NCBI RefSeq assembly: GCF_001043895.1
Contig: NZ_JTHF01000083.1
Location: forward strand, 1 to 37,392
Reading direction: 5' to 3'
From: Methylobacterium indicum
Lineage (GTDB): Bacteria; Pseudomonadota; Alphaproteobacteria; Rhizobiales; Beijerinckiaceae
DNA length: 37,392 nt
Positions within the stretch are counted from its first letter, which is position 1; each line of letters begins with the position of its first letter. Positions 10,385 through 20,510 of this stretch are shown here, piece by piece. The translations under genes and the position numbers were made by a program. Under the pieces are notes generated by a model, which saw only the letters and a program-made list of their open reading frames with translations, had not been told where the DNA came from and did no database searches.

Positions 10385-11356
10385 TTACGGAGCCGCCGGC
10401 CCGAAGCGCGGGTCGATCAGCGCCTGGACCGCGGCACCGACATCGGTGGCGGCGGGGATCACCCCGGCATCGAGGAGCGCGGTGCCGGCCTCCAGGATCG
10501 TCTCGGCCTGGAGCTTGCCGATCGCCGGCTGCGACAGGTCGGTCCGCTCGAGCTGGCGCGCCACCACCGGCTCGGGCAGCTTCGTCGCCGCCGCGAGGAT
10601 GCGCTTGAGCTCCTGCGGGTCCGAGAGGGCGAGCTTGCGCGCCTCCTCGTAGGCGCCCAGCACCGTGCGGGTCAGGTCCGGGTTCTGCTTGGCGAAATCC
10701 TCGCGGACGTTGAGCACGCCCCAGGTGTTGGCCGCCGCGTCGCGGTGGAAGAGCACGTCGCCGTTCTCGATCTCGGCTGCCGCCATGATCGGGTCGAGGC
10801 CGGCCCAGGCATCGACGTCGCCGCGGTCGAGCGCGGTGCGACCGTCCGGGTGCTGGAGCAGCACCAGCTTCACGTCGCGCTCGGTCAGGCCGGCGCCGCG
10901 CAGGGCCCGGATCAGGAAGATGTGCGGGTCGGTGCCGCGGGTGACGGCGACGCGGCGGCCCTTCAGGTCCTTGACCGCCGCGATGCCGGTGTTCGGCCGG
11001 GTCACCAGCGCGGTCCATTCCGGCCGCGAGAAGGCGTAGACCGCCTTGATCGGGTTGCCGTTGATCCGGGCCAGCAGGGCGGCGGCGCCGGCGGTCGAGC
11101 CGAAATCGATCGAGCCGGCATTGAGGAATTCGAGCGCCTTGTTGGAGCCGAGGGACTGGACCCAGCGCACCGTGATCCCCTGCGGCACCAGGGCCTTCTC
11201 CAGCAGGCCCTTGTCCTTCAGGACGAGGCTGACGGGATTGTAGGTCGCCCAGTCGAGGCGCACCTCCTTGGCGGCCTGCGCGTGGGCCGGCCCGCCGGCG
11301 GCGAGGCAGAGGCTTCCGAGTGCGGCCCCGATCAACGCGCGGCGGTGGATGCGCAT
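10385..11356 (-). CDS. ssuA: ABC transporter periplasmic binding protein, aliphatic-sulfonate type
   Basis: Periplasmic solute-binding protein that feeds the permease, 323 residues. The signal peptide is clear: MRIHRRALIGAALGSL, then an Ala/Leu-rich core and cleavage near PAHAQA (residues 23-28). The mature part shows the NMT1/SsuA-like fold: YNPVSLVLKDKGLLEK, LGSNKALEFLNAGSIDFG (about 70-87), LKGRRVAVTRGT and ALDRGDVDAWAGLDP. The ATG at 11356 has GGGGAGAG a few bases upstream. It leads the operon and is divergent from glnD over 228 bases. Likely ligand: an alkanesulfonate or taurine-like compound, inferred from the family only. Confidence 0.87.
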   Translation of the reverse strand: MRIHRRALIGAALGSLCLAAGGPAHAQAAKEVRLDWATYNPVSLVLKDKGLLEKALVPQGITVRWVQSLGSNKALEFLNAGSIDFGSTAGAAALLARINGNPIKAVYAFSRPEWTALVTRPNTGIAAVKDLKGRRVAVTRGTDPHIFLIRALRGAGLTERDVKLVLLQHPDGRTALDRGDVDAWAGLDPIMAAAEIENGDVLFHRDAAANTWGVLNVREDFAKQNPDLTRTVLGAYEEARKLALSDPQELKRILAAATKLPEPVVARQLERTDLSQPAIGKLQAETILEAGTALLDAGVIPAATDVGAAVQALIDPRFGPAAP

Positions 11357-11584
11357 CCGTCTCTCCCCTGGCTGGCGGCGCCTTCCTCGGCGGCCGGCCG
11401 GGAAGCTAGGGCGCGGCGTTCGGAGTGTCAAACGATCCGGCCGGTGAAGCGGATTAGCCTTTCGCAGCGAACGAGAGGCCGCACCCTGCGGAAGGGTTGG
11501 CTTTCGGCGGGCCGGGATGCCAAACAGGCGGGGACGCGACGGGATCCGGCCGCGCTCCTCTCCCCTTGCCCGAACCCGGCTGCC

Positions 11585-14437
11585 ATGCCCGACACCGCCG
11601 TCATCGACCCGTCCGACACCGAGGCCGCCCTGCGGGCGATGCTGGCCGGCATCGATCAGTCGCTCAGCGAGCCGACCCGCCTGCGCGAGCGGCTGGTACC
11701 GGAACTGCGCCGCATCATCGAGGCCGGCCGGGCCGAGGCCGAGCGGCGGCTGCTCGCCGACCGCGACGGGCATGCCTGCGCCGGGCTGATCTGCGCCCAG
11801 ATGGATGCGGTGATCCGCGCGATCTACGACGCGGTGGTGAAGCGCCTCTACCGGTCCGACAACCCGACCGCCGCCGAGCAGATCGCCGTGGTGGCGACCG
11901 GCGGCTACGGCCGCGGCCTGCTGGCGCCGGGCTCCGACATCGATCTCCTGTTCCTGCTGCCCTACAAGCAGACCGCCTGGAGCGAGAGCGTCGTCGAGGC
12001 GATGCTCTACGTGCTGTGGGACCTCAAGCTGAAGGTCGGCCACGCCACCCGCTCCGTCGCCGATTGCCTGCGCGAGGGCCGGGGCGACATGACGATCCGC
12101 ACCGCCTTGCTCGAATCCCGCTTCCTGTTCGGCGACCGTGCCCTGTTCGAGGAGCTGGAGACCCGCTTCGACCGCGAGGTGGTGCAGGGGACGGCGGCCG
12201 AGTTCGTCGAGGCCAAGCTCAAGGAGCGCGACGCCCGCGTCCAGAAGAGCGGCGCCTCGCGCTATCTCGTCGAGCCCAACGTCAAGGACGGCAAGGGCGG
12301 GCTTCGCGACCTCAACACCCTGTTCTGGATCGCCAAGTACACCTTCCGGGTGAAGCGGGCCGAGGACCTGGTCGAGGCCGGCCTGTTCACGGCCGAGGAG
12401 TTCCGGCTGTTCGAGCGCTGCGACGAGTTCCTGTGGCGGGTGCGCTGCCACATGCATTTCGTCACCGGGCGCTCCGAGGAGCGGCTGGGCTTCGGGCTGC
12501 AGCCGCGCATCGCCGAGCGGCTGGGCTACGGCGCCCGCGGCGGCCTCGCCGCGGTCGAGCGGTTCATGAAGGCGTACTTCCTGATCGCCAAGGATGTCGG
12601 CGACCTCACCGCCATCGTCTGCGCCGAGATGGAGGCCCGCCACGCCAAGCGCCCGCCGGTGCTCGACCGCTGGCTGCGCCGCTTCAAGCAGCATTTCCGC
12701 GCCCCCGATCTGGAGGCGGACGATTTCCGCATCCATACCGGACGCCTGGACGTCCGAGACGACGCCGCCTTCGAGCGCGATCCGGTCAACCTGATCCGGT
12801 TGTTCTGGCTCTCCGACCGGCACGACCTCGCGATCCATCCCGATGCGAGCCGGCTCGCCACCCGCTCGCTCGCGCTCCTCGGCCCGATGGTGCGGGTCGA
12901 TCCGGAAGCCAACCGCCTCTTCCTCGAACTGCTGACCTCGCAGAACGCCCCCGAGACGGTCTTGCGGCACATGAACGAGACCGGGGTGCTCGGGCGCTTC
13001 GTGCCGGATTTCGGCCGCATCGTCGCGATGATGCAGTTCAACATGTACCACCACTTCACGGTGGACGAGCACCTGATCCGCTCGCTCGGCGTGCTGGCCA
13101 AGATCGAGGCCGGAGAGCTGGAGGACGAGCATCCGCTTGCCCACCGCATCGTCGGCACGATCCAGAACCGCCGGGCCCTCTACGTGGCGATGTTCCTGCA
13201 CGACATCGCCAAGGGCCGGAAGGACGACCACTCGATCGCCGGCGCGGCGGTGGCCCGCAAGCTCGGGCCGCGCCTCGGGCTCGACGCCGCCGAGACCAGC
13301 ACCGTCGCCTGGCTCGTCGAGCACCACCTCCTGATGTCGATGACGGCCCAGAGCCGCGACCTCTCCGACCCCAAGACCATCGAGACCTTCGCCAGCGTGG
13401 TGCAGAGCCTGGAGCGGCTGAAGCTGCTGCTGGTCATCACCATTGCGGACATCAAGGCCGTCGGCCCCGGTACCTGGACCGCCTGGAAGGCGACGCTGCT
13501 TCGCACGCTCTACTACGAGACCGAGATGGTGCTCTCGGGCGGGCGTTCGGAGATCCCGCGCACCGACCGGGTGCGGCTGATCCAGATGCGCCTGCGCGAG
13601 CAACTGACGGACTGGACGGCGGAGGATTTCGATACCTACGCCGCCCGGCACTACCCGCATTACTGGCTCAAGGTCGATGCCGGGCGCCAGCTCAAGAACG
13701 CCCGCTTCATCCGCGCCGCGGCCGAGGCCGGCAACACGGTCGCCACCGCCTTCGAGACCGACCAGTCCCGGGGCGTGACCGAGCTCTGCGTCTACTCCCC
13801 CGATCATCCGCGGCTGCTCGCCATCCTCACCGGCGCCTGCGCGGCGTCCGGCGGCAACATCGTCGACGCCCAGATCTTCACCACCGCCGATGGCTTCGTC
13901 CTCGACACCATCACCCTGTCGCGGGCCTTCGAGCGCGACGAGGACGAGATGCGCCGGGCCGGCCGCATCGCCACGGCGATCGAGCGGGCGCTCAAAGGCG
14001 AGATCCGCATCGCCGACCTCGTCGCCGACAAGCACCCGGCGAAGGACCGGCCGCGGACCTTCCAGGTCGCCCCCGACCTGTCGATCGACAACGCGCTCTC
14101 GGCCCGGGAGACCGTCCTGGAAATCTCCGGCCTCGACCGGCCGGGCCTCCTGTTCGATCTCACCTCGGCGCTCGGCCGGCTCAACCTCAACATCACCTCG
14201 GCCCATGTCGCAACCTTCGGCGAGCGGGCGGTCGACGTCTTCTACGTCACCGACCTCACCGGCACGAAGGTGACCCAGCCCGACCGGCAGGCCACGATCC
14301 GCCGGGCCGTGATGGCGGTGTTCGAGGCCGACCTGCCCCGCGGCGACCGGGGCCGCCGCGGCGGCGCCAAGGGGACACATCAGTCCGCCCTCAAGGACGA
14401 GCCGGGCCAGGTGCCGCCCGGCACCGGCGAAGCTTGA
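11585..14437 (+). CDS. glnD: Bifunctional uridylyltransferase/uridylyl-removing enzyme GlnD
   Basis: Nitrogen sensor that uridylylates PII proteins when glutamine is low and removes UMP when glutamine is high. The protein has 950 residues, close to the family norm. Domain order: nucleotidyltransferase with [18 protein letters not shown] (106-123; D118 and D120 are metal ligands), PII-UTase helical part, HD domain (about 490-620, with [12 protein letters not shown] near 540) and two ACT domains (about 733-790, [16 protein letters not shown]; and about 844-900, [16 protein letters not shown]), which bind glutamine. The ATG at 11585 is used because the codons before it look non-coding, though the ribosome site is poor. 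It precedes grpE by 52 bases. Confidence 0.96.
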   Translation: MPDTAVIDPSDTEAALRAMLAGIDQSLSEPTRLRERLVPELRRIIEAGRAEAERRLLADRDGHACAGLICAQMDAVIRAIYDAVVKRLYRSDNPTAAEQIAVVATGGYGRGLLAPGSDIDLLFLLPYKQTAWSESVVEAMLYVLWDLKLKVGHATRSVADCLREGRGDMTIRTALLESRFLFGDRALFEELETRFDREVVQGTAAEFVEAKLKERDARVQKSGASRYLVEPNVKDGKGGLRDLNTLFWIAKYTFRVKRAEDLVEAGLFTAEEFRLFERCDEFLWRVRCHMHFVTGRSEERLGFGLQPRIAERLGYGARGGLAAVERFMKAYFLIAKDVGDLTAIVCAEMEARHAKRPPVLDRWLRRFKQHFRAPDLEADDFRIHTGRLDVRDDAAFERDPVNLIRLFWLSDRHDLAIHPDASRLATRSLALLGPMVRVDPEANRLFLELLTSQNAPETVLRHMNETGVLGRFVPDFGRIVAMMQFNMYHHFTVDEHLIRSLGVLAKIEAGELEDEHPLAHRIVGTIQNRRALYVAMFLHDIAKGRKDDHSIAGAAVARKLGPRLGLDAAETSTVAWLVEHHLLMSMTAQSRDLSDPKTIETFASVVQSLERLKLLLVITIADIKAVGPGTWTAWKATLLRTLYYETEMVLSGGRSEIPRTDRVRLIQMRLREQLTDWTAEDFDTYAARHYPHYWLKVDAGRQLKNARFIRAAAEAGNTVATAFETDQSRGVTELCVYSPDHPRLLAILTGACAASGGNIVDAQIFTTADGFVLDTITLSRAFERDEDEMRRAGRIATAIERALKGEIRIADLVADKHPAKDRPRTFQVAPDLSIDNALSARETVLEISGLDRPGLLFDLTSALGRLNLNITSAHVATFGERAVDVFYVTDLTGTKVTQPDRQATIRRAVMAVFEADLPRGDRGRRGGAKGTHQSALKDEPGQVPPGTGEA

Positions 14438-14489
14438 TTTCGCCCGCCGTCCACCTGATATCGGGCGCACCCCAGATCCCTTTCTCGGA

Positions 14490-15089
14490 ATGACAATGAC
14501 GCCGAACGACACGGAGAACGCCGCGCGGGCTTACGAGCCCGCGGCTGCCGAGGGCGCTCCCGCCTCCGCGCCGGAGGCCGCGACCGCCGACTCGATCGCC
14601 ACCCTCGAGGCCGAGAAGCTCGACCTCAAGGACAAGCTCCTGCGCACGCTGGCCGACATGGAGAACCTGCGCCGGCGCACCGAGCGCGAGGTGGCCGACG
14701 CCCGCACCTACGCGGTGACGAATTTCGCCCGCGACATGCTCAACGCCGCCGACAACATCCGCCGCGCCCTCGAGAGCGTGCCGGCCGAGGCCCGCGAGAC
14801 CGCCGAGGGGGCCCTCAAGGCTCTGGTCGACGGGATCGAGCTGACCGAGCGCGACCTGCTCAAGACCCTGGAGCGCCACGGCGTGAAGCGGGTCGATCCG
14901 CAGGGCCAGCGCTTCGACCCCAACCTGCACCAGGCGATGTTCGAGGTGCCGAACCCCGACGTCACCTCCGGCACCGTCGTGCAGGTGGTGCAGTCGGGCT
15001 ACGTCATCGGCGAGCGCGTGTTGCGCCCGGCCCTCGTCGGCGTCGCCAAGGGCGGCCCGAAGGCCGAGGCGAAGCCTGCCGAGGCGTAG
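14490..15089 (+). CDS. grpE: Nucleotide exchange factor GrpE
   Basis: Co-chaperone that releases ADP from DnaK in the heat-shock folding cycle. About 199 residues: an Ala/Glu-rich, disordered N-terminus (1-30), a long coiled-coil helix (about 33-90, with [18 protein letters not shown] and [21 protein letters not shown]) and the C-terminal beta domain with [20 protein letters not shown] (131-150) and [21 protein letters not shown]. Two ATGs lie six bases apart; the second (14496) is better placed after GGA. hrcA, its frequent upstream partner in alphaproteobacteria, is absent; glnD stands there instead. Confidence 0.96.
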   Translation: MTMTPNDTENAARAYEPAAAEGAPASAPEAATADSIATLEAEKLDLKDKLLRTLADMENLRRRTEREVADARTYAVTNFARDMLNAADNIRRALESVPAEARETAEGALKALVDGIELTERDLLKTLERHGVKRVDPQGQRFDPNLHQAMFEVPNPDVTSGTVVQVVQSGYVIGERVLRPALVGVAKGGPKAEAKPAEA

Positions 15090-15106
15090 GCCGCGGTCGA
15101 TCGCTG

Positions 15107-15129
15107 CGGGGCGCCGAACCGGCGCTCCG
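15107..15129. terminator. Hairpin between convergent grpE and czcA
   Basis: A 9-bp stem with one G-T pair (15107-15115 with 15121-15129, loop GAACC) fills most of the 42-base gap between two converging genes. There is no T-run, so a bidirectional terminator is plausible but not proven. Confidence 0.45.
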
Positions 15130-15131
15130 CG

Positions 15132-18100
15132 TCACACGTCCAGCACCGCCCGCTTCCTCGCCTCCGTCCCGCCCGTTCCATCCGGCGGCCTGCCGAAGGG
15201 CAGGCGCAGCCGGGCGATGCGGGGATAGATCGTGGGCAGCACCACCAGGGTGAGGAGCGTCGCGGTGACGAGGCCGCCGATCACCACCGTGGCGAGCGGG
15301 CGCTGCACCTCGGCGCCGGCGCTGGTCGAGAGCGCCATCGGCAGGAAGCCGAGGGCCGCCACCAGGGCGGTGGTCATCACCGGGCGCAGGCGCATCTCGG
15401 CGGCCCGGGTCGCGGCCTCCTCCGGGTCGAGGCCGCTGCGCTCGAGATCGCGGATGTAGCTCGTCAGCACGACGCCGTTCAGCACCGCGATGCCGAAGGT
15501 CGCGATGAAGCCGATCGCCGCCGAGACCGAGAACGGCAGCCCGCGCAGATACAAGGCCAGGATTCCTCCGGTCGCCGCCACCGGCACGTTGAGGAAGATC
15601 AGCCCGGCGAGGCGGATGTCGCCGAACATCACCACGAGCAGCACCAGGATCGCCGCCATCGCGGCCGGCACCACCACGACGAGCCGCGCGGTCGTCTCCT
15701 GGAGGTTCTGGTACTGGCCGCTCCATTGCAGGGCGTAGCGCGGCGGCAGCGGCACCTGGGCGGCGACCGCCGCTTGCGCCTCCGTGACGAAGCTCTGGAC
15801 GTCGCGCCCGCGGACGTTGGCCTGGACCGAGATGCGCCGCTGCAGCCGCTCGCGGCTGATCTGGGCCGGGCCGGTCTTCACGCTCACCGAGGCCACGAGG
15901 GAGAGCGGCACCTGGGCCCGGCCGTCGCGCCCCACCGGCAGGGCGCGGATGCGCTCGAGGTCGGCCCGGTCGTCGGGGCTGAGGCGCACCACGATGTCGG
16001 TGATGGCGTTGTCGTCCCGGTAGACGCTGCCGGCCGTGCGCCCGCCGATCGCCTCGACGACGTCGAGCACGTCGCTCACCGCGACCCCGTAGCGGGCCGC
16101 CGCCGCCCGGTCGACCTGGATCGAGAGGGCCGGCATCCCGGCCTGGGCCTCGGCCTTGACGTCGGCCGCCCCCGGCACCGCCGAGACCGCGCGCACGATC
16201 GCGTCGGCCTTGTCCTTCAGGACCGCGAGGTCGTCGCCGTAGAGGCTGATCGCCACGTCGCCGCGCACGCCCTCGATCAGGTCGTCCATCCGCATCTGGA
16301 TCGGCTGCGAGAAGGCGTAGGCCACGCCCGGCACCTCCTCGCGCAGGCGCTTGTCGAAGGCGGCGACGAGGCCGTCCTGGCTCGCCGCGGTGGTCCAGGT
16401 CGCGGGATCGGTCAGCGTGACGAAGCTGTCGGTCGATTCGACGCCCATCGGGTCGGTCGGGATCTCGGCGCTGCCGGTGAGCGAGACCACCCGCTTCACC
16501 TCCGGGAAGGACTTCAGTACCGTCTCGATCCGCTGGACCGCCTTCAGCGAGGCGTCGAGGTTGATGCCCGGCAGCTTCTCGGAGGTCAGCACGATCGAGC
16601 CCTCGGAGAGCTTGGGCAGGAACTCGCCGCCGAGCCGCGTCGCGAGCCAGCAGCTGCCGCCGAACAATGCCAGGGTGAGGAGCACCGTCGCCCCGGCCCG
16701 GCGCTCGGCCAGCCGCAGCACCGGCGTGTAGAGCGCCCGCATGCCGTGGACGAGGCGGGTCTCGCGCTCGCCGATGCCCGGGCCCGCCAGCATCAGGGCG
16801 GCGAGCGCCGGCATCAGCGTGAGCGTCAGGACGAGCGAGCCGGCGAGCGCCAGGATCACCGTCAGCGCCATCGGCCGGAACATCTTGCCCGCCACCCCTT
16901 CGAGGGCGAGCACCGGCAGGTAGACCAGGATGATGATCGCCACCGCGAACAGGATGGGTTTGGCCACCTCCGCGGCGGCGTCGCGGATCACCGCGAAGGC
17001 CGGACGGTCGGGATGCTCGCCGCGGGCGCGCAGCACGTTCTCGACCATCACCACGGCGCCGTCGACGATGAGGCCGAAATCGATGGCGCCGAGGCTCATC
17101 AGGTTGCCCGACAGGCCGAGCACCCGCATGCCCGCAAACGCCATCAGCATCGAGAGCGGGATCGCGGCGGCGACGACCAGGCCGGCCCGGAGGTTGCCGA
17201 GCAGCAGGAGCAGGACGACGACGACCAGCACCGCGCCCTCGACGAGGTTGTGCGCCACGGTGTGGATCGTGCGCTCGACCAGCGTCGAGCGGTCGTAATA
17301 CGGCACGATGGCGACGCCGGGCGGCAATTGCCCGCGCAGCTCTTCGATCGTCGCCTTCACCCGCGCCACCACGGCGCTGGCATTCTCGCCCTGCTGCATC
17401 ATCGCGATGCCGACCACCGTCTCGCCGGCGGCGTCGTGGCTCACCGCGCCGAGGCGAACCTTGGGCGCCTCCACCACCTGGCCCAGGGTCGCGACCGTGA
17501 CCGGCACGCCGCCGGGCCGGGTCGCCACCACGATGCCGGCGATGTCCTCCGGACCCTTGGCGAGGCCGAGGCCCCGGATCACCTCCTGCTGGTCGTTGTG
17601 CTCCAGATAGGCGCCGCCCCGGGCCATGTTGTTCTCGGCGAGCGCGGCGTAGACCTGGGACAGGGTGACGCCGTAGCGGCGCAGGTTCTCGGCCGAGACC
17701 CGGACCTCGTAGGTCGGCAGCTGGCCGCCATAGATGTTCACGTCGGCGATGCCGGGGGTCAGCTTCAGGCGCGGCGCGATGGTCCATTGCAGCAGGCGCT
17801 TGAGCTCCATCGGCGAGTAGGCCGGCCCGCGCAATTCGAACTGGTAGATCTCGCCGAGCCCCGTCGCCATCGGGCCCATCTGCGGCTCGCCGACGCCCGC
17901 CGGCATCATCGCACGCGCCTGGGGCAGGCGCTGGAAGACCTGGGCGCGGGCCTCCGTGAGCGGCACCCCGTCCTCGAAGGTGACGTAGACCGCCGAGACG
18001 CCGTAGCGCGAGGTCGAGCGCAGGCCGGTGAGCCCGGGCGCGCCCGCCATGGCGCTCTCGACCGGAAAGCTCACCAGCCGCTCGACCTCGAGCGGCCCGA

Positions 18101-18263
18101 GGCCGGGCGAGAGGGTGAGCACCATCACCTGCTTGGGCGAGATGTCGGGCACCGCGTCGATCGACAGCCCGCGCAGGTTGGCAAGGCCCCCGGCGGCGCC
18201 GGCGAGCGCGATCATCAGCACCAGCCAGCGGCGGCGCACGAGGAGGGCGAACCAGGTCTTCAT
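15132..18263 (-). CDS. czcA: Heavy-metal efflux RND transporter, CzcA/CnrA type
   Basis: Proton-driven inner-membrane pump of the HME-RND group that expels metal ions from the periplasm or cytosol, 1043 residues, the normal length. Twelve membrane segments are expected: one at 13-31, then two clusters around 340-540 and 850-1020, separated by large periplasmic loops. The TM4 motif IDFGLIVDGAVVMVEN (394-409; D395, D401, E408) is the form typical of pumps for divalent cations such as Zn, Co, Cd or Ni, rather than the Cu/Ag CusA form. The C-terminal membrane part contains GFIATFGIAVLNGVVLTSY. The ATG at 18263 follows the czcB stop by five bases. No outer-membrane channel gene (czcC) is present in this cluster. 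Confidence 0.92.
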   Translation of the reverse strand: MKTWFALLVRRRWLVLMIALAGAAGGLANLRGLSIDAVPDISPKQVMVLTLSPGLGPLEVERLVSFPVESAMAGAPGLTGLRSTSRYGVSAVYVTFEDGVPLTEARAQVFQRLPQARAMMPAGVGEPQMGPMATGLGEIYQFELRGPAYSPMELKRLLQWTIAPRLKLTPGIADVNIYGGQLPTYEVRVSAENLRRYGVTLSQVYAALAENNMARGGAYLEHNDQQEVIRGLGLAKGPEDIAGIVVATRPGGVPVTVATLGQVVEAPKVRLGAVSHDAAGETVVGIAMMQQGENASAVVARVKATIEELRGQLPPGVAIVPYYDRSTLVERTIHTVAHNLVEGAVLVVVVLLLLLGNLRAGLVVAAAIPLSMLMAFAGMRVLGLSGNLMSLGAIDFGLIVDGAVVMVENVLRARGEHPDRPAFAVIRDAAAEVAKPILFAVAIIILVYLPVLALEGVAGKMFRPMALTVILALAGSLVLTLTLMPALAALMLAGPGIGERETRLVHGMRALYTPVLRLAERRAGATVLLTLALFGGSCWLATRLGGEFLPKLSEGSIVLTSEKLPGINLDASLKAVQRIETVLKSFPEVKRVVSLTGSAEIPTDPMGVESTDSFVTLTDPATWTTAASQDGLVAAFDKRLREEVPGVAYAFSQPIQMRMDDLIEGVRGDVAISLYGDDLAVLKDKADAIVRAVSAVPGAADVKAEAQAGMPALSIQVDRAAAARYGVAVSDVLDVVEAIGGRTAGSVYRDDNAITDIVVRLSPDDRADLERIRALPVGRDGRAQVPLSLVASVSVKTGPAQISRERLQRRISVQANVRGRDVQSFVTEAQAAVAAQVPLPPRYALQWSGQYQNLQETTARLVVVVPAAMAAILVLLVVMFGDIRLAGLIFLNVPVAATGGILALYLRGLPFSVSAAIGFIATFGIAVLNGVVLTSYIRDLERSGLDPEEAATRAAEMRLRPVMTTALVAALGFLPMALSTSAGAEVQRPLATVVIGGLVTATLLTLVVLPTIYPRIARLRLPFGRPPDGTGGTEARKRAVLDV

Positions 18264-18268
18264 CGGAT

Positions 18269-19666
18269 TCAGTCCGTGGAGCCGAGGAGGGCGCGCAGCA
18301 GGATCGCCTTGAGACCGAAGCTGCCGGCCGTCGCCACGGTCTCGCCGGGCGAGAGCCCCGCCGTGACCTCGACCCAGTCGGCACGCTGCACGCCCAGGGT
18401 GAGCGCGCGCTTCTCGAACCGGTCCTCGCCGGTGCGCACGAAGGCGACCGGCCCGTCCTCGGTCTGCTGCAGGGCGGCGGCCGGCATGGTCGTGCCGCTG
18501 CGGTCGAGATCGGCCGCGATCTCGACCGAGACGAACATGTTGGCGCGCAGCCGCCCGTCCGGGTTGGCGATCTCGATCCGGGCCGGCGCGGTGTTGCTCG
18601 CCGGGTCGATCGCGGCGTTGACCGAGCGCACCCGCCCCTCGAAGACCGGCCGGTCGGGTACGGGTGCCGTGACGGTGGCGGGGTCCCCCGCCTTCACGGC
18701 GTCGATGTCGCGCCCGTAGAGGTTGGCGAGCACCAGGATCCGGCGCGAATCGGCCACCGTGAAGGCGTCGCTGCCGGTATCCACCACCTGGCCGAGGCTG
18801 AGGGCGGCGCTGGTGACGACCCCGTCGATCGGCGAGACGATGGCGCTCGTCTCCGGGCTCGCGCCGGGCTCCGGCGCCAGGCGGGCGACCTGGGCGGTGT
18901 AGAGCCCGACCCGGGCCCGGGCCGAGGCGGTGGCGGCCTGCGCCTTGGCGAGATCGACCCGGCGCCGGTCGACCTCGGCCTGCGCCACGCCGCTCACCTT
19001 CATCAGGTCCTGGCCGCGCGTGAGGTTGAGGGCGGCGACCGCCTCGGTGGCCTGGGCCTCGGCGAGGCTCGCCTGCGCCTCGGCCAGCCCGTTGCGGGCT
19101 TCCAGCAACCCGGCGGCGTCGAGGGTGGCGAGCGTCTGGCCTGCCCGCACCGCGTCGCCCGGCTGCACGGCGAGCGACAGCACGCGGCCGGCGGCCCGCG
19201 GCTTCAGGTGGGTGACGCGGCGCTCGTCGAAGGCGACGGTGCCGGGGGTGCGGACCGGCAGGACGATGCGCCGCGTCTCGACCGGCCCGAAGGCGAGGCC
19301 GAGGCGCTTCTGCCCGGCGGCGTCGAGGGTGACGACATTCGGGTCGGCGGGTGCGTCCTTCTGGGTGTCCTTCGCAGCGTCCTCCCCGGCCGCGGATGCC
19401 GGGGCGCCGGGCTTGTCGAGGAGCGGCGCGAGCAGCGGGGCGAGGCGCGCCGGCACCACTGGTGCGAGGAGGTCGCGCGCCGCGTCGCGCTGCCACCAGC
19501 CGAGGCCGAGCAGGCCAGCGACGGCGAGGAGCGCGACGACCCCTCGCGACGGCCCGCCGCCCGGCCCCCGCCCCGACGGGCGCTGCCGCGTCGGCTCACC
19601 CGATGCCGCGCCCCGCCCGCGCGGGGCCTGGTCCTCGTCGCGGGCGAGGTGCACCGCCCTCTCCAT
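18269..19666 (-). CDS. czcB: Efflux RND periplasmic adaptor (membrane fusion protein), CzcB type
   Basis: Adaptor that links the RND pump to an outer-membrane channel, 465 residues from the ATG at 19666. An in-frame GTG at 19717 would add 17 residues; neither has a good ribosome site. A hydrophobic anchor GVVALLAVAGLLGLGWW follows a charged, Pro/Gly-rich N-terminus. Later come a low-complexity Ala/Lys/Asp stretch, the lipoyl/barrel-sandwich half motif (LKPRAAGRVLSLAVQPGDAV), an alpha-helical hairpin rich in Ala/Glu/Gln (LAEAQASLAEAQATEAVAAL), the second lipoyl half (SPIDGVVTSAALSLGQVVDTG) and beta-barrel and membrane-proximal domains. It leads an operon with czcA and is divergent from the two-component genes. 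Confidence 0.88.
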   Translation of the reverse strand: MERAVHLARDEDQAPRGRGAASGEPTRQRPSGRGPGGGPSRGVVALLAVAGLLGLGWWQRDAARDLLAPVVPARLAPLLAPLLDKPGAPASAAGEDAAKDTQKDAPADPNVVTLDAAGQKRLGLAFGPVETRRIVLPVRTPGTVAFDERRVTHLKPRAAGRVLSLAVQPGDAVRAGQTLATLDAAGLLEARNGLAEAQASLAEAQATEAVAALNLTRGQDLMKVSGVAQAEVDRRRVDLAKAQAATASARARVGLYTAQVARLAPEPGASPETSAIVSPIDGVVTSAALSLGQVVDTGSDAFTVADSRRILVLANLYGRDIDAVKAGDPATVTAPVPDRPVFEGRVRSVNAAIDPASNTAPARIEIANPDGRLRANMFVSVEIAADLDRSGTTMPAAALQQTEDGPVAFVRTGEDRFEKRALTLGVQRADWVEVTAGLSPGETVATAGSFGLKAILLRALLGSTD

Positions 19667-19832
19667 TGTCACGCCCACGACCGCCCTCGCCTCTCCAGAT
19701 TGGAACCGTTCCAGCACCTAGCGACAGCGGTCCGGCCCGCCATTAAATTCGCGTTCATCGTGCGATTCCGCCGAGGATCGCGGCGCGGTTCGTGAGACAA
19801 AGCGTCGGGTTCACGCAGCGTGGCGAAGGACG
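19667..19832. promoter_or_regulatory. Divergent region between czcBA and the two-component genes
   Basis: The 166-base gap must carry promoters in both directions. An AT-rich patch at about 19741-19762 (ATTAAATTCGCGTTCATCG) stands out from its GC-rich surroundings and has TTAAATT/TTCAT half-sites at roughly one helical turn, as OmpR-type regulators often bind. This is suggestive only. Confidence 0.3.
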
Positions 19833-20510
19833 GTGGCGAAGCTTCTGCTGATCGAGGACGATGCCGAGACGGCGACCGAGCTGCTCGGCGACCTGCGCGG
19901 GCGCGGCTATTCCGTGGACTGGGCCGCGACCGGACCGGAGGGGGCGGCGCGCGCCCGGGCCGAGCCCTGGGACGCGATCATCCTCGACCGGATGCTGCCG
20001 GGCCTCGACGGGCTGAGCCTCCTGCGCGACCTGCGCGGGGCGGGCGACCGCACCCCCGCCCTGGTGCTCAGCGCGCTCGGCGACGTCGACGAGCGCATTC
20101 GCGGCCTGCGGGCGGGGGGCGACGACTACCTGGCCAAGCCCTTCGTCCTCGCCGAGCTCGCCGCCCGGATCGAGGCGCTGCTGCGCCGCCCGGCCGACAC
20201 CCGCGAGACCCTGTTGCGGGTCGGCGACCTCGAGATCGACCTCATCGCCGGCACCGGCCGGCGCGGCGGCCGCGATCTCGACCTGCTGCCGCGGGAGCTG
20301 AAGCTCCTTGAATACCTGATGCGCCGGCCCGGCCAGGTGATCACCCGGGCGCTGCTGTTCGAGGAGGTGTGGAACTACCGCTTCACCCCGAAATCCAACC
20401 TGATCGACGTCCATCTCGGTCGCCTGCGCCGCAAGCTCGAGGCGGAGGGCGAGTCGCCGCTGATCCACAGCGTGCGCGGCATCGGCTTTGCCCTGATGCC
20501 CGATGCCTGA
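19833..20510 (+). CDS. OmpR-family response regulator
   Basis: DNA-binding response regulator of 225 residues. The receiver domain (1-115) has the acidic pair E8/D9/D10 in LLIEDD, phospho-acceptor D52 in IILDRMLPG, S80 in LVLSALG and K102 in YLAKPFV. The winged-helix domain (about 125-222) shows the LDLLPRELKLLEYLMRRPG and VDVHLGRLRRKLEA-like patterns of the OmpR/PhoB group. The start is GTG at 19833 with GAAGGA just upstream. It overlaps the kinase gene by eight bases, so the two are translated together. Its divergent position next to czcBA suggests it regulates metal efflux, as CzcR and CopR do; this is inference. Confidence 0.93.
   Translation: MAKLLLIEDDAETATELLGDLRGRGYSVDWAATGPEGAARARAEPWDAIILDRMLPGLDGLSLLRDLRGAGDRTPALVLSALGDVDERIRGLRAGGDDYLAKPFVLAELAARIEALLRRPADTRETLLRVGDLEIDLIAGTGRRGGRDLDLLPRELKLLEYLMRRPGQVITRALLFEEVWNYRFTPKSNLIDVHLGRLRRKLEAEGESPLIHSVRGIGFALMPDA

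Noticed and set aside
8774..11356. Assigning the ABC importer firmly to taurine or alkanesulfonates.
   Set aside because: No ssuD, tauD or other desulfonation gene is near, and the binding protein alone does not fix the ligand; the symbols are used in the sense of family type.
10385..14512. A leftward open frame of more than 1300 codons across glnD.
   Set aside because: Only the part from 11356 down is a real gene (the binding protein), with a signal peptide and ribosome site. The rest is the shadow of glnD.
15726..18719. A rightward open frame of almost 1000 codons inside czcA.
   Set aside because: It is rich in His, Arg and Asp without any family pattern, and lies antisense to the clear RND transporter gene.
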